Shown one piece after another: positions 41,134 to 50,057 of a stretch of 64,000 bases of DNA; the first letter of the stretch is position 1; each line of letters starts with the position of its first letter. The stretch is from Chloroflexota bacterium (GTDB taxonomy: Bacteria; Chloroflexota; Dehalococcoidia; JACPQK01), in contig JACPQM010000072.1 in assembly GCA_016190505.1 (NCBI GenBank), positions 1-64,000 of the forward strand. Direction: 5' to 3'. The notes under the pieces were generated by a model, which saw only the letters and a program-made list of their open reading frames with translations, did no database searches and had not been told where the DNA came from. The position numbers and the translations under genes were made by a program.

Positions 41134-42267
41134 GTGGTCCAGAACGTCAACTCCACCTACACCGGCGGCGGCGTCGCCGAGATCTTGAGCCGGTTGGTCC
41201 CCTTGCTGGGGGAGTTGGGCCTTGAAGCCAAATGGAGCGTGGTGCAGGGTACGGAAGCCTTCTTCACCGTAACCAAGAAGATGCACAATGCCCTGCACGG
41301 CCGGCAGGACGGTCTCACGCCAGGCGACTATTCCTTGTTCATGGAGACCAGCGACCGGCACCTGGAGGAACTGGAACTGCGGGGAGACATATTCTACATC
41401 CATGACCCGCAACCCATTGGCCTGGTCCGCAGGAAGAAAGAGTTGGGCGGCAACTGGGTGTGGAGATGCCACGTGGATGTGTCCAACCCCGACATGGCGG
41501 TGTGGGACTTCCTTCGTGGTTTCGTGGACCAGTACGATGCCGCCGTCTTCTCGGCACCCCAGTTCTCGCGGGAGCTGCCAGTCCGCCAGTTCCTGATTGC
41601 CCCCTCCATTGACCCCCTCAGCGACAAGAACCGGGACCTGCCCCAGGACTTCATAGATTCGGTTCTCAGGAAGTACCGTGTACCCCAAGACAAGCCCCTG
41701 GTGACTCAGATATCCCGATTCGACTACCTTAAGGACCCGGTGGGGCTGATCGAGGCCTTCCGGTTGGTGAAGCGAAGCATTGACTGCCGCCTGGTGCTGG
41801 CGGGCGGCACGGCTACTGACGACCCCGAGTCCGATAAAGTGCTCGCCGAAGTCCAGGAGAGGGCCAGCGGGGACCCCGACATCCACATCTTGCTGGTGCC
41901 TCCCCAGAGTGACCTGGAGATAAACGCGCTCCAGCGGGCCTCAACGGTAGTTGTCCAAAAGTCGCTCAAGGAGGGTTTCGGACTCACCGTGGCCGAAGCG
42001 CTCTGGAAGGCGAAGCCGGTGGTAGCCTCGGCCGTAGGCGGTATTCCTCTGCAAGTCAAACACCGCTGGACAGGACTGCTCAGCCACGGCGTGGAAGGGA
42101 CCGCTTATGACATCAAGAGGATCCTGGCCAACCCAGAGCTGGCCAAGAGTTTAGGGGACAACGGCAGGGAGCATGTGCGGCAGAATTTCCTGATCACCCG
42201 CCATCTACGCGAGTACCTGCTCCTCTTCTTGTCTCTGGCCTACAAGGAAGACGTAGTCTACCTGTAG
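41134..42267 (+). CDS. Trehalose synthase, TreT-like GT4 glycosyltransferase
   Basis: Retaining GT4 enzyme predicted to form trehalose from NDP-glucose and glucose. VQNVNSTYTGGGVAEILSRLVPLL, FIHDPQP-like IHDPQPIGLV, RCHVDVSNP, PPSIDPLSDKN-type APSIDPLSDKN, QISRFDYLKDPVGLIEAF, VVQKSLKEGFGLTVAEALWK are TreT hallmarks. The track starts at GTG 41134, but the frame upstream to 41053 encodes RLSDYEPIVGSSVIEELRLL, which matches the conserved TreT N-terminus, and no ATG/GTG/TTG is available there. So the true start is unresolved: a rare start codon, a frameshift with the channel gene, or a sequence error. It gives the cell a second trehalose route. Confidence 0.85.
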   Translation: MVQNVNSTYTGGGVAEILSRLVPLLGELGLEAKWSVVQGTEAFFTVTKKMHNALHGRQDGLTPGDYSLFMETSDRHLEELELRGDIFYIHDPQPIGLVRRKKELGGNWVWRCHVDVSNPDMAVWDFLRGFVDQYDAAVFSAPQFSRELPVRQFLIAPSIDPLSDKNRDLPQDFIDSVLRKYRVPQDKPLVTQISRFDYLKDPVGLIEAFRLVKRSIDCRLVLAGGTATDDPESDKVLAEVQERASGDPDIHILLVPPQSDLEINALQRASTVVVQKSLKEGFGLTVAEALWKAKPVVASAVGGIPLQVKHRWTGLLSHGVEGTAYDIKRILANPELAKSLGDNGREHVRQNFLITRHLREYLLLFLSLAYKEDVVYL

Positions 42268-42294
42268 GGTGGGGGCAACGCAGCGGAACCCACC
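42264..42294. repeat. GTAGGGTGGG ... GCGGAACCCACC repeat
   Basis: Begins at the TreT stop codon; it is the inverted counterpart of the element at 26356-26387 and pairs GGGTGGG with CCCACC, so it may terminate transcription between the convergent treT and ftsK genes. Confidence 0.55.
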
Positions 42295-42327
42295 AGAGCG
42301 AAGGTAGCAGGGGCTGGGCTGCAGGGG

Positions 42328-44784
42328 CTACGTGGCTTCGCCCGGTCCCGGCTGGCCGGTGGGTGCGGGTAGCCTGGGGAGCACGACGCGCGAATCGCCG
42401 GCCTCAGGCGGGCCGACCAGGCCCTCTGCCTCCAATGCCTCCAGCAACTCCTGGGCTTTGCTCCGTCCGATGTTCAGCCGGCGCTGTAGCAAAGAGGGCG
42501 AGAGGCGCCCCATCTGGGAGGCCAGATCCCGCGCCCCCTGGAGCATGGGATCAGCGGGCGGCGCTGGCTGGGCAACCGGCGCCGGCGGGGCTGGGCGTGG
42601 GCTGGCGGCGCCGGAAGCCGGCGGCTGGGGCATGGGAGCCGAAGGGGACGGGCGTGGGGTGGCGGCGGCGGCGGTGGCGGCCTGGGGTTGGGGGGTGGGT
42701 GCCGCCGGCGGCGCCAGAGGCCAGGCCTCGACCCGTCTGGGCGCCGGAGGCGCCTGGCGTGCCCAGTGCTCCACCACCTTCTCCACCTCCGCGTCGGTGG
42801 CAAACACACCCTGGACCCGTTTGGGCTGCGGGGAGTCCGTGGCCTGAAAGAGCATGTCGCCTTTCCCCAGCAGCTTCTCGGCGCCCACCGAGTCCAGGAC
42901 CACCCGGGAGTCCACTTGGGAGGCTACCGCGAAAGCTATCCGGGCGGGGAAGTTGGCCTTGATCAGGCCGGTCACTACGTCCACCGAGGGGCGCTGGGTG
43001 GCCACTACCAGGTGGATGCCGGCGGCCCGGCCCAATTGCGCCAGCCGGGAGAGGCCCTGCTCCACGTCCATGGGCGCTACCATCATCAGGTCGGCCAACT
43101 CGTCCACGAAGAGCACGATGTAGGGCAAATGGCGGTCGGGCGCGATCCGGTTGTAAGAGTCAATGCTGTTCACTTTGAGGGCGGCAAACTTCCGGTAGCG
43201 GTTCTCCATCTCGGCGATGAGGTCCTTCAGGGTCTGGCTGACCTTGTCCGGCTCCACCACCGGCGGGAAGAGCAGGTGCGGCAACCTCGCGTAGGCGGAC
43301 AGCTCCACCCGCTTGGGGTCCACCAGGATGAGGCGGGTATCGTCGGGCGTGACCTTCATGGCCAGGCAAGTGAGGAATGCCTTAAGGCACACGCTCTTGC
43401 CGCTGCCCGTGGACCCGGCGATGAGCAGGTGGGGCAGTATGGCCAGATCGCAGGTCAGGGGCTCGCCACCCACCCCTTTGCCCAGGGCCAGGGCCAGCTT
43501 ACTCTTGGCCGAGGCTTTGGCGAAGGCCGGGGACTCCATGACGCTGCGCAAGGGTACCGCGGTGAAGGTGGAGTTGGGGACCTCCAGACCTATATAGCCC
43601 TTGCCCGGGACCGGCGCTTCGACGCGGAGCGAAGGCGCCGCCAGGGCCAGGGCCAGGTCTTTCTGCAGGTTGGTGATGGCCTCCACCTTCACCCGAATGC
43701 GGGATACCTCCTTGGTCCGGGTGATGGGACGGCCCAGGTCGTCACGGCGGGGACGGCCCAGGGGGTCGCGCTCGGGCAACTCCTTGTGCTTGCGCACCCA
43801 GCCCGGCTCCACGCCGAACCTGGTGACAGTGGGCCCCACGCTGACATCTACTACCTTGGCCTCAATGCCGTAGCTGGCTAACGCCTCTTCCACCAGCTTG
43901 GAGCGGCGCTCGGTCTCAGCGCCGTTGGGCGCCGGCTCAACGCCAGCCTCCAGCAACGTGATGGGAGGCAGCTTCCACCAGCCGTGGCTGGGCGGGGACA
44001 CGTCCTTGGCAGTAGCCGGAGATTCCGGGGCCGCTCCCGGGGGAGGTGCCGCAGCCGGTCGAGGCACGTGAGAAACCGCAGGCGTTTGGTCCTGGGCCGG
44101 CGCCGGCGGGGTGCCCTCCGGACGCGGCAGATGGGGCAGTTGTGGCAGCCGCGGCTGCTGCGCCTGCCCCCTGCGACCGATCAGACCGGTCAGACGGGTC
44201 AGACCGCCCCCGGCCAGGGCACAGGCATACCACCCCCCTCGGCCGGCCCGTTTCAGCGCTGCCACCGTGCCCCTGGGGGCTACCAACAAGAAACCCATAA
44301 GGGCCAGAGCCAGCGTGGCCAGAGCGATACTCAAACCTGGCACCGATACGCGAAGGCTGAGCACGGCCCGTACCAGGTCCGCTGTCATCCCGGGGAGATT
44401 GCTCCCCACGGCGCGGCCCAGATTTCCTCCTAGACTGACCTCGCTGAGGGACCCCTTCTCTGTGAAGATGAAGGACAGAAAGACCAGCAGGGCCAGGCCC
44501 AGGACAAAGGCCCCCAGCCACCGGCCCCAGTAGCGGCGCAGGAGCTTGGGCCGCCGCCAGGCCACCCAGGCCGTCACCAGCAAGGCCGGCAGCCATACCA
44601 GCACCCCGAGCCCGAACGTCCGCAACAAAGCATCAGCCAGGGCCGCCGCCACTGCCGGACCAATCCACCCCAGTATCCCCAGGGCCCCCACACCAATGAG
44701 CACCCAGGGCAACCACCTCCTCAGCTTGGAAGTGACTGGGGCAGCCCCACCCCGATGTGTGGGGGCACGCTGGCGTTTAGGCAT
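42328..44784 (-). CDS. ftsK: DNA translocase FtsK/SpoIIIE, full-length copy
   Basis: 818-aa septal DNA pump from ATG 44784 (GTG 44790 is an alternative). Four or five N-terminal transmembrane helices, a Pro-rich linker, the alpha domain (LVEEALASYGIEAKVVDVSVGPTVTRFGVEPG), and the beta motor with Walker A AGSTGSGKSVC, Walker B IVLFVDELADLMM and ATQRPSVDVVTG. After a long Pro/Ala linker comes a C-terminal winged-helix gamma domain (LSPSLLQRRLNIGRSKAQELLEALEAEGLV) that reads KOPS/SRS-type sequences. It is directly downstream of, and overlaps, a second FtsK gene. Confidence 0.95.
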   Translation of the reverse strand: MPKRQRAPTHRGGAAPVTSKLRRWLPWVLIGVGALGILGWIGPAVAAALADALLRTFGLGVLVWLPALLVTAWVAWRRPKLLRRYWGRWLGAFVLGLALLVFLSFIFTEKGSLSEVSLGGNLGRAVGSNLPGMTADLVRAVLSLRVSVPGLSIALATLALALMGFLLVAPRGTVAALKRAGRGGWYACALAGGGLTRLTGLIGRRGQAQQPRLPQLPHLPRPEGTPPAPAQDQTPAVSHVPRPAAAPPPGAAPESPATAKDVSPPSHGWWKLPPITLLEAGVEPAPNGAETERRSKLVEEALASYGIEAKVVDVSVGPTVTRFGVEPGWVRKHKELPERDPLGRPRRDDLGRPITRTKEVSRIRVKVEAITNLQKDLALALAAPSLRVEAPVPGKGYIGLEVPNSTFTAVPLRSVMESPAFAKASAKSKLALALGKGVGGEPLTCDLAILPHLLIAGSTGSGKSVCLKAFLTCLAMKVTPDDTRLILVDPKRVELSAYARLPHLLFPPVVEPDKVSQTLKDLIAEMENRYRKFAALKVNSIDSYNRIAPDRHLPYIVLFVDELADLMMVAPMDVEQGLSRLAQLGRAAGIHLVVATQRPSVDVVTGLIKANFPARIAFAVASQVDSRVVLDSVGAEKLLGKGDMLFQATDSPQPKRVQGVFATDAEVEKVVEHWARQAPPAPRRVEAWPLAPPAAPTPQPQAATAAAATPRPSPSAPMPQPPASGAASPRPAPPAPVAQPAPPADPMLQGARDLASQMGRLSPSLLQRRLNIGRSKAQELLEALEAEGLVGPPEAGDSRVVLPRLPAPTGQPGPGEAT

Positions 44785-46738
44785 GGTCACCTTCAGGCGC
44801 CGGCTTCAGCACAGCCTCCAGCCCTGGTGCCGGTGGCGGCCTGGTTTGCGCTACCCACTGGTCCACCACTCGCTCCATCTCAGCTTCCGTGACGAAGCAG
44901 CCCTGGAAGCGGCGGGGCCGCGGCGCATCGGTCGCCAGGAAGAGCATGTCACCCCGCCCCAGGAGCTGCTCGGCGCCCGGCATGTCCAGGATGACCCGCG
45001 AGTCCACCTGCGAGACCACGGCGAAGCTGGTCCGCGCGGGAAAGTTGGCCTTGATGAGGCCCGTGATTACGTCCACCGAGGGGCGCTGGGTGGCTACTAC
45101 CAGGTGCATACCAGCGCCCCGGCCCAGTTGGGCGAGGCGAACGAGGCCCCGCTCGATCTCCTGGGGCGCCGCCATCATCAGGTCGGCGAGCTCGTCCACC
45201 AGCACAGCGATGTAGGGCAGGGGCCTGGGGTTCCCCCGGTTGAAAGCCTCGAGGTTGTTCACTTGGGCTTCAGCCATGTGACGGTAGCGCTGGTCCATCT
45301 CCTGGATAAGCTCCTCAAAGACCGGGGCCGCCTGGTCCACCTCTACCACCGGGGGATAGAGAAGGTGGGGCAACGCCCTGAAGCGGACGAACTCCACTCG
45401 CTTGGGGTCTACCAGGACGAGGCGCACCTGCTCAGGGGTGGAGGTCATGACGAGACAGGTGATCAGGGCCTTGAGACATACGCTCTTGCCGCTCCCAGTG
45501 GCGCCAGCAACAAGGAGATGGGGAAGACGGGCCAGGTCCGCCACTCCTGCCTGCCCCCCAACTCCGAGGCCCAGGGCGAGGGGAAGCTTGGTCTGGCTGC
45601 GGACTTCAGCAAAGGCCGGCTGCTCCATCACGCTGCGCAGGCCCACCGGCGTGGGGCGGGCAACAGGCACTTCTACCCCCACATAGCCCTTGTCGGGTAC
45701 CGGGGCAATGCGGAGGGCAGGCACGCCCAGGGCCAGAGCCAGGTCCTGACCCAACGCCGTGATCGCCTCTACCTTGACCCTGGTGCGGGAAGCCTCCTCT
45801 TGCCGGGCCACCACCTGGCCGCTGGGGTCGCGCTCTTTCACCTCCCGGAAACGGCGAACCCAGCCCGGCTCGACGCCGTACTGGGCCACGGCGGGCCCTG
45901 GGCTGATGTCTACCACCTTGCCCTCGATGCCGTAGCTAGCCAGCGCCTGCTCCAGGCGGCTGACCACTTGCTGGGCCTGAAGCCGGTCGAAGGCGAACTC
46001 CTGCGGCGGCTCCAGCAACTCCTGGGGCGGAAGCTGCCACGGTTGGGCGAGGGTGGGGAGCGACACGCGCGGGGGTGGGGCGGGCCGGGCCTCGGCCTGG
46101 GTGGCAGCCGGCGGTGTGGTAGCCTGCGCCGGTATGGGCCGGTGAAGGGGCATGGCGACTGTTGGGGACGGGCCGCGCCGGCGTTGGGCCAGGCCCGTCC
46201 ACACCCGGCCCAGGCCCTGGCTGGCCCGCGCAAAGCTCCGCACGGTGGCTCGAGGGCTGAAGACCAGTGCCCCGACCAGGGCAAGCAGCACCAGCCCCCA
46301 CAGGCTGCCCCAGGAAGGGAACTCCACCCTCACATTGGAGACTGTCCAGGTGGCCAGGGAGCCCGCACCCAGGAAATCCCGAAGGGAGTTTCCCACGTCC
46401 CCCGCCAGGCCCGCGGAGGAATAGGACCGGTCGGGCGGGTGAAACAGCGAGAGAAAAAGCAGCGCGTCCAGCGACACTATCAGGCTGGCCAGCCACCGGT
46501 TCCAGCGCCTGAGAAACAGGCCGGGGTGGCGCCAGGCCACCCAGAGCACCGCAGCCAGCATTGGGACCAGCAACACGACAGCCGGGCCCAGGGCCTTCCA
46601 CAGCCGGTCACGGAGCACAACCGGACCTGACAGGACCATGAAGGCCACCCCCAGCACCAAGGCCAGGAGCAGCACCGGCGTTCGCCATCCGGCGTCCCGG
46701 GTAGCGCGCCGTCCGCTGGCTCTCCGTCGCTTGGCCAC
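44777..46738 (-). CDS. Second FtsK/SpoIIIE-like translocase, lacking the gamma domain
   Basis: 653-aa tandem paralogue of the downstream FtsK. It has N-terminal transmembrane helices, a shorter Pro-rich linker, the alpha domain (LEQALASYGIEGKVVDISPGPAVAQYGVEPGW) and motor with Walker A AGATGSGKSVC, Walker B IAVLVDELADLMM and ATQRPSVDVITG. It ends soon after the motor (VEQWVAQ-type VVDQWVAQTRPPPAPGLEAV), so the DNA-sequence-reading gamma domain is missing. The two genes overlap by at least 8 nt and probably work together, perhaps as mixed hexamers or in different processes. Confidence 0.9.
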   Translation of the reverse strand: MAKRRRASGRRATRDAGWRTPVLLLALVLGVAFMVLSGPVVLRDRLWKALGPAVVLLVPMLAAVLWVAWRHPGLFLRRWNRWLASLIVSLDALLFLSLFHPPDRSYSSAGLAGDVGNSLRDFLGAGSLATWTVSNVRVEFPSWGSLWGLVLLALVGALVFSPRATVRSFARASQGLGRVWTGLAQRRRGPSPTVAMPLHRPIPAQATTPPAATQAEARPAPPPRVSLPTLAQPWQLPPQELLEPPQEFAFDRLQAQQVVSRLEQALASYGIEGKVVDISPGPAVAQYGVEPGWVRRFREVKERDPSGQVVARQEEASRTRVKVEAITALGQDLALALGVPALRIAPVPDKGYVGVEVPVARPTPVGLRSVMEQPAFAEVRSQTKLPLALGLGVGGQAGVADLARLPHLLVAGATGSGKSVCLKALITCLVMTSTPEQVRLVLVDPKRVEFVRFRALPHLLYPPVVEVDQAAPVFEELIQEMDQRYRHMAEAQVNNLEAFNRGNPRPLPYIAVLVDELADLMMAAPQEIERGLVRLAQLGRGAGMHLVVATQRPSVDVITGLIKANFPARTSFAVVSQVDSRVILDMPGAEQLLGRGDMLFLATDAPRPRRFQGCFVTEAEMERVVDQWVAQTRPPPAPGLEAVLKPAPEGDHA

Positions 46739-46755
46739 GGTCCCTCCCCAGTGGC

Positions 46756-48411
46756 TCAGACCTCGAGGGTGAAGGGCAGAATGATGGGCCGGCGTCGGGT
46801 CTTCTCGTAGTAGAGCCGGCTCAAAGCATCCTTCAGCTCGGAACGCAGTTGGTCGCCCGCTCTCATGCCCTGGTGGTGCGCCACCAGCCCCTCCACGAGC
46901 TTGCGTGTCTCCTCCACCAGGACCCGAGACTCCGCCATCTCCACAAAACCCATGGAGGCTACATCTGGATCACCCACCAACTGACCCGTCCGCTGGTCGA
47001 GGGCCAGGACGACCACTACCATGCCGTCACGGGCCAGGGCCTGCCGGTCCCGCAGTACCACTGGGCCAACCCCACCCACACTCAGACCGTCCACATACAC
47101 GTTGCCTGAAGGCACCCGTCCAGTCACTCTGGAGCCCTCGCCCGTCATCTCCAGCACATCCCCATCCTCCAACACGAAAGTGTTGCTGGGTGGCATTCCC
47201 AGGGACTGAGCGATGGCGGCGTGCAAGCTCAGGTGACGGTACTCCCCGTGGACGGGCACAAAGTACCGGGGGTTGACCAGATGGATAACCATCTTGAGCT
47301 CTTCCTGGCTGCCATGGCCGTGCACGTGCACCGGAGCGATCTTGTCGTAGAGGACCCGCGTCCCCAAACGGAACAGGTTGTCCAGCGTGCGGTTGACCAG
47401 GTGCTCGTTGCCGGGGATTGGGGTGGCAGACAGAATGACGGTGTCCCCCGGAACGATGTCCACCTGAGGGTGCTCGCGGATGGCCATGCGAACCAGCGCC
47501 GAAGTCGGTTCGCCCTGCGATCCGGTGGTCATGATCACCACCTTCTCCGGCGCCAGGCTGGGGAGCTCCTGGAGCTGTCCGATCAACCCGGACGGGGCTT
47601 TCAGGTAGCCCAGCTTCAGGGCCATCTCCACGTTGTCCCGCATGCTGCGGCCCACAAAAAACACCCGTCGGCCTTGGCGGGCCGCCGCCTCCAGGACGAG
47701 CTGCATCCTGGAGATGAGGGAGGCAAAGGTGGCGATGATCACCCGTCCCTGGGCTTCGGCCATGGTCCGCTCCAGGGTGTAGGCCACCTCCTGCTCCGAT
47801 GCTGTATAGCCCGGTACCTCGGCATAGGTGGAATCGGAGAACAGTAGCAGCACGCCCTCACCGCGCAGGCTAGCCAGCCGGGCGAAGTCCGTGGGCAGGC
47901 CATCCACCGGCGTGTAGTCCATCTTGAAGTCGCCGGTATGGACCACTGTGCCCAGAGGCGTATGGATGATCAGGCCCAGGGCATCGGGTATGCTGTGGCA
48001 TACATGGAAGAACTCCACTGAGAGCTTGCCGAAGCCCACTGTGTCCCCAGGTTGTACGATGTTCAGCCGAGCGCCAGCCAACTGGCGGTGCTCCTTCAGC
48101 TTTACTGAGATGAGGCCGTGGGTAAGCAGGGAGCAGTACACTGGGACATTGAGGCGAGGCAACACGTAGGGGAGGGCGCCGGTGTGGTCCTCGTGGCCAT
48201 GGGTGATTATGATCCCCCGCACCCGCTCCTGCCGCTCCAGCAAATAGGTGATGTCGGGGATAACCAGGTCCACCCCCAGCATCTCGTCTTTGGGAAACAT
48301 GACGCCGCAGTCAATGACGATGATGTCATCATCGCACTCCACCACCATCATGTTCCTGCCTATCTCGCCCAGGCCACCCAGAGGAATTATCCGCAGCTTC
48401 GGTTGAGACAT
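46756..48411 (-). CDS. rnj: Ribonuclease J
   Basis: 551-aa MBL/beta-CASP RNase with 5'-3' exo- and endonuclease activity in mRNA decay and rRNA maturation. It starts LRIIPLGGLGEIGRNMMVVE, has the metal motif ITHGHEDHTGALPYVL, HTGDFKMDYTPVDG, the beta-CASP GRSMRDNVEMALKLGYL, and HVHGHGSQEELKMVIHLVNPRYFVPVHGEYRHL. It lies 8 nt after the UDG gene and 17 nt before the ftsK pair, so all four are one operon. Confidence 0.95.
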   Translation of the reverse strand: MSQPKLRIIPLGGLGEIGRNMMVVECDDDIIVIDCGVMFPKDEMLGVDLVIPDITYLLERQERVRGIIITHGHEDHTGALPYVLPRLNVPVYCSLLTHGLISVKLKEHRQLAGARLNIVQPGDTVGFGKLSVEFFHVCHSIPDALGLIIHTPLGTVVHTGDFKMDYTPVDGLPTDFARLASLRGEGVLLLFSDSTYAEVPGYTASEQEVAYTLERTMAEAQGRVIIATFASLISRMQLVLEAAARQGRRVFFVGRSMRDNVEMALKLGYLKAPSGLIGQLQELPSLAPEKVVIMTTGSQGEPTSALVRMAIREHPQVDIVPGDTVILSATPIPGNEHLVNRTLDNLFRLGTRVLYDKIAPVHVHGHGSQEELKMVIHLVNPRYFVPVHGEYRHLSLHAAIAQSLGMPPSNTFVLEDGDVLEMTGEGSRVTGRVPSGNVYVDGLSVGGVGPVVLRDRQALARDGMVVVVLALDQRTGQLVGDPDVASMGFVEMAESRVLVEETRKLVEGLVAHHQGMRAGDQLRSELKDALSRLYYEKTRRRPIILPFTLEV

Positions 48412-48419
48412 ACTTGACT

Positions 48420-49037
48420 CTAGAACAGGGACAACTGCTCGGGCTGGGGCTTGTCGGGAGCGGCCGGCGCGGCCTCGGCCAAAAGGGCCGGAACGCGCTT
48501 GAAGTCCTCCTCAAGCGTCCGCTTCAGGCTGGGCTGGTGCAGGGCCGCCGCCGGGTGGTACAGGAAGTAGTAGACGACCCCCTCCCGGCGCCGGGTGGTG
48601 CCGTGGAGCCGGGCGATGCTTTCTTGGGGGAAGAACCAGACCAGAGCATGACGCCCCAGGGGAATAATAACCCGGGGCTTGAGCCTGGCGAGCTGGGCCT
48701 CCAGCCAGGGACGGCAGTTCTCCACCTCCTGGGGCAGCGGGTCCCGGTTCTGCGGGGGCCGGCATTTGATCACGTTGGTTATGTAGACCTGGCTCCGCGA
48801 CAGCCCCACACTGCGCAGCAGTTGGTCCAGGAGCTGGCCGGCAGGCCCCACGAAGGGCAGGCCCTGCTGGTCTTCGTGCCAGCCTGGGGCCTCGCCTACC
48901 AGCACCAGGCGCGCGTCCGGCGGACCATCGCCGGCCACCACCTGAGTCCGGTTCTTCACCAGCTCCGGACAGCGGGGGCAGACCGACATCGGCTCGTACA
49001 GGTCTCCCCAGCCCTGGGGCCAATCGGCTCGCGACAT
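48420..49037 (-). CDS. Family 4 uracil-DNA glycosylase with beta-clamp motif
   Basis: 205-aa 4Fe-4S uracil-DNA glycosylase that removes uracil from DNA. It has the N-terminal CPRCPEL cluster Cys pair, catalytic GEAPGWHEDQQGLPFVGPAGQLLD, YITNVIKCRPPQNRDP, NCRPWL and the HPAAALH motif. The last five residues, QLSLF, fit the bacterial sliding-clamp binding pentapeptide, which would tether the repair enzyme to DnaN. It is the first gene of the UDG-rnj-ftsK-ftsK operon. Confidence 0.9.
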   Translation of the reverse strand: MSRADWPQGWGDLYEPMSVCPRCPELVKNRTQVVAGDGPPDARLVLVGEAPGWHEDQQGLPFVGPAGQLLDQLLRSVGLSRSQVYITNVIKCRPPQNRDPLPQEVENCRPWLEAQLARLKPRVIIPLGRHALVWFFPQESIARLHGTTRRREGVVYYFLYHPAAALHQPSLKRTLEEDFKRVPALLAEAAPAAPDKPQPEQLSLF

Positions 49038-49228
49038 ATCACCCCTTCCTGTTAGGTAGCCCCCTTTACGAAGGCCATTCTAGCTTACCCTATCCGCAGT
49101 AGCTTGCCTATACTGTGGTACCGATAGGGCGCGCGCGCAAGCGCGGCGCCGCTTTGAGGTGACAAGCCCCAACCTGCGCCAGCGCTGTGCCTGCGCTACC
49201 GGGGGTCAGCCAGGTTGCTGAACGCTTT

Positions 49229-49372
49229 TTAGTCGGAAGAGGGCAGGGGCCGGGGCTGGAGGGGCTCCATATCCTTCTCGTGGCACATTACCGACCCCGA
49301 TCCGGCCTTGGTGCACAGGACCTGGGTGTCACACACAGTGCACACGTAGCGCTTGCCTAGTTGGTTGGGCAT
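49229..49372 (-). CDS. Small rubredoxin/desulforedoxin-like metal protein
   Basis: A 47-aa ORF not in the track: MPNQLGKRYVCTVCDTQVLCTKAGSG..., with cysteines C11, C14, C20 and C30 (VMCHEKDM) that could form one zinc or iron site. Gly-Lys-Arg-Tyr-x-Cys-Thr-Val-Cys is shared with the 39-aa paralogue 63 nt upstream. It is probably a zinc-ribbon or desulforedoxin-like protein of unknown role. Confidence 0.7.
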   Translation of the reverse strand: MPNQLGKRYVCTVCDTQVLCTKAGSGSVMCHEKDMEPLQPRPLPSSD

Positions 49373-49435
49373 ATCTGGTCTCTCCTGAAAAAGCCTGTGG
49401 CCCGGGCACGGATGAGGCCCAGGCCGCAGATGGTG

Positions 49436-49555
49436 CTAGGTCTTCTTGACCATGGGCTGCCCGCAGCACATGATGCTACCCTCGCCGCCCTTGGTGACGA
49501 TCATTTCCGACCCGCAGACGGTGCAGGTGTATCGCTTGCCTGTCTCGTTGGCCAT
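49436..49555 (-). CDS. Desulforedoxin-like mini metal protein, paralogue
   Basis: A 39-aa ORF (MANETGKRYTCTVCGSEMIVTKGGEGSIMCCGQPM...), hidden in the track inside a longer frame 49436-50059. CxxCG plus CCGxPM is the desulforedoxin/neelaredoxin N-terminal iron-site pattern. It is paralogous to the 47-aa protein downstream. It may act in electron transfer or oxygen defence, but alone it cannot be assigned. Confidence 0.75.
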   Translation of the reverse strand: MANETGKRYTCTVCGSEMIVTKGGEGSIMCCGQPMVKKT

Positions 49556-50057
49556 TTGTACCTTGCCTTCTAGCGAGAGATTGTTGTGATGCCGTGCGCT
49601 ATTGTAGGGCAACCATGCACACCAGTCAACACGGCAGGCCCGCGACTGCAGGTCCACGTCAAAGTCACGCAGCAACCGTAGCGGCAATTCATGAATTGCC
49701 GCTACGGTTCTTCCCTTCAAGTTTAACTGCCCGACTTTGACGATGCCCTGCCCGCGACTGCAGTCAAGGGGTCCGGCTACCATAATGAGGAACGAGATGG
49801 TCGTCAAGAAGCGGCGCGAGCCCCGGTCGGCGGCCCGCACGAAGCGGGGCCGAGCCACGCCCTCCTCCAGACGGCTGAGATACAGGCCAGCCGGAAGCAA
49901 GCTGTAGCGCTTCCCTCGGTAGGCCAGGTGGCCACAAGGGACCACGATTTTTCTCCTGTTATGGAAGCCATTTGGAAGAGCCCTTGGTGAAAATGGGCAC
50001 GAAGCTCGAGGGGCGCAATGCGCGACGCTCGACAACGTGCCGGGGAGAAGCTTAACC
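49556..50057. other. 502-nt region without an assured gene
   Basis: It contains a 36-bp perfect palindrome (49674-49709), a basic 40-codon frame on the plus strand (49785-49907, MRNEMVVKKRRE...) and, on the minus strand opposite, a frame with GHLAYRGKRYSL that recalls the C-terminal beta domain of Mu/IS481-type transposases. I could not decide which, if either, is real. The right end carries the ribosome-binding site of the cytochrome gene. Confidence 0.5.
49674..49709. repeat. 36-bp perfect palindrome
   Basis: AACCGTAGCGGCAATTCA followed by its exact reverse complement. The outer CCGTAGCGGC/GCCGCTACGG matches the palindrome at 30194-30229, while the centre (AATTCATGAATT) differs. Confidence 0.8.
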
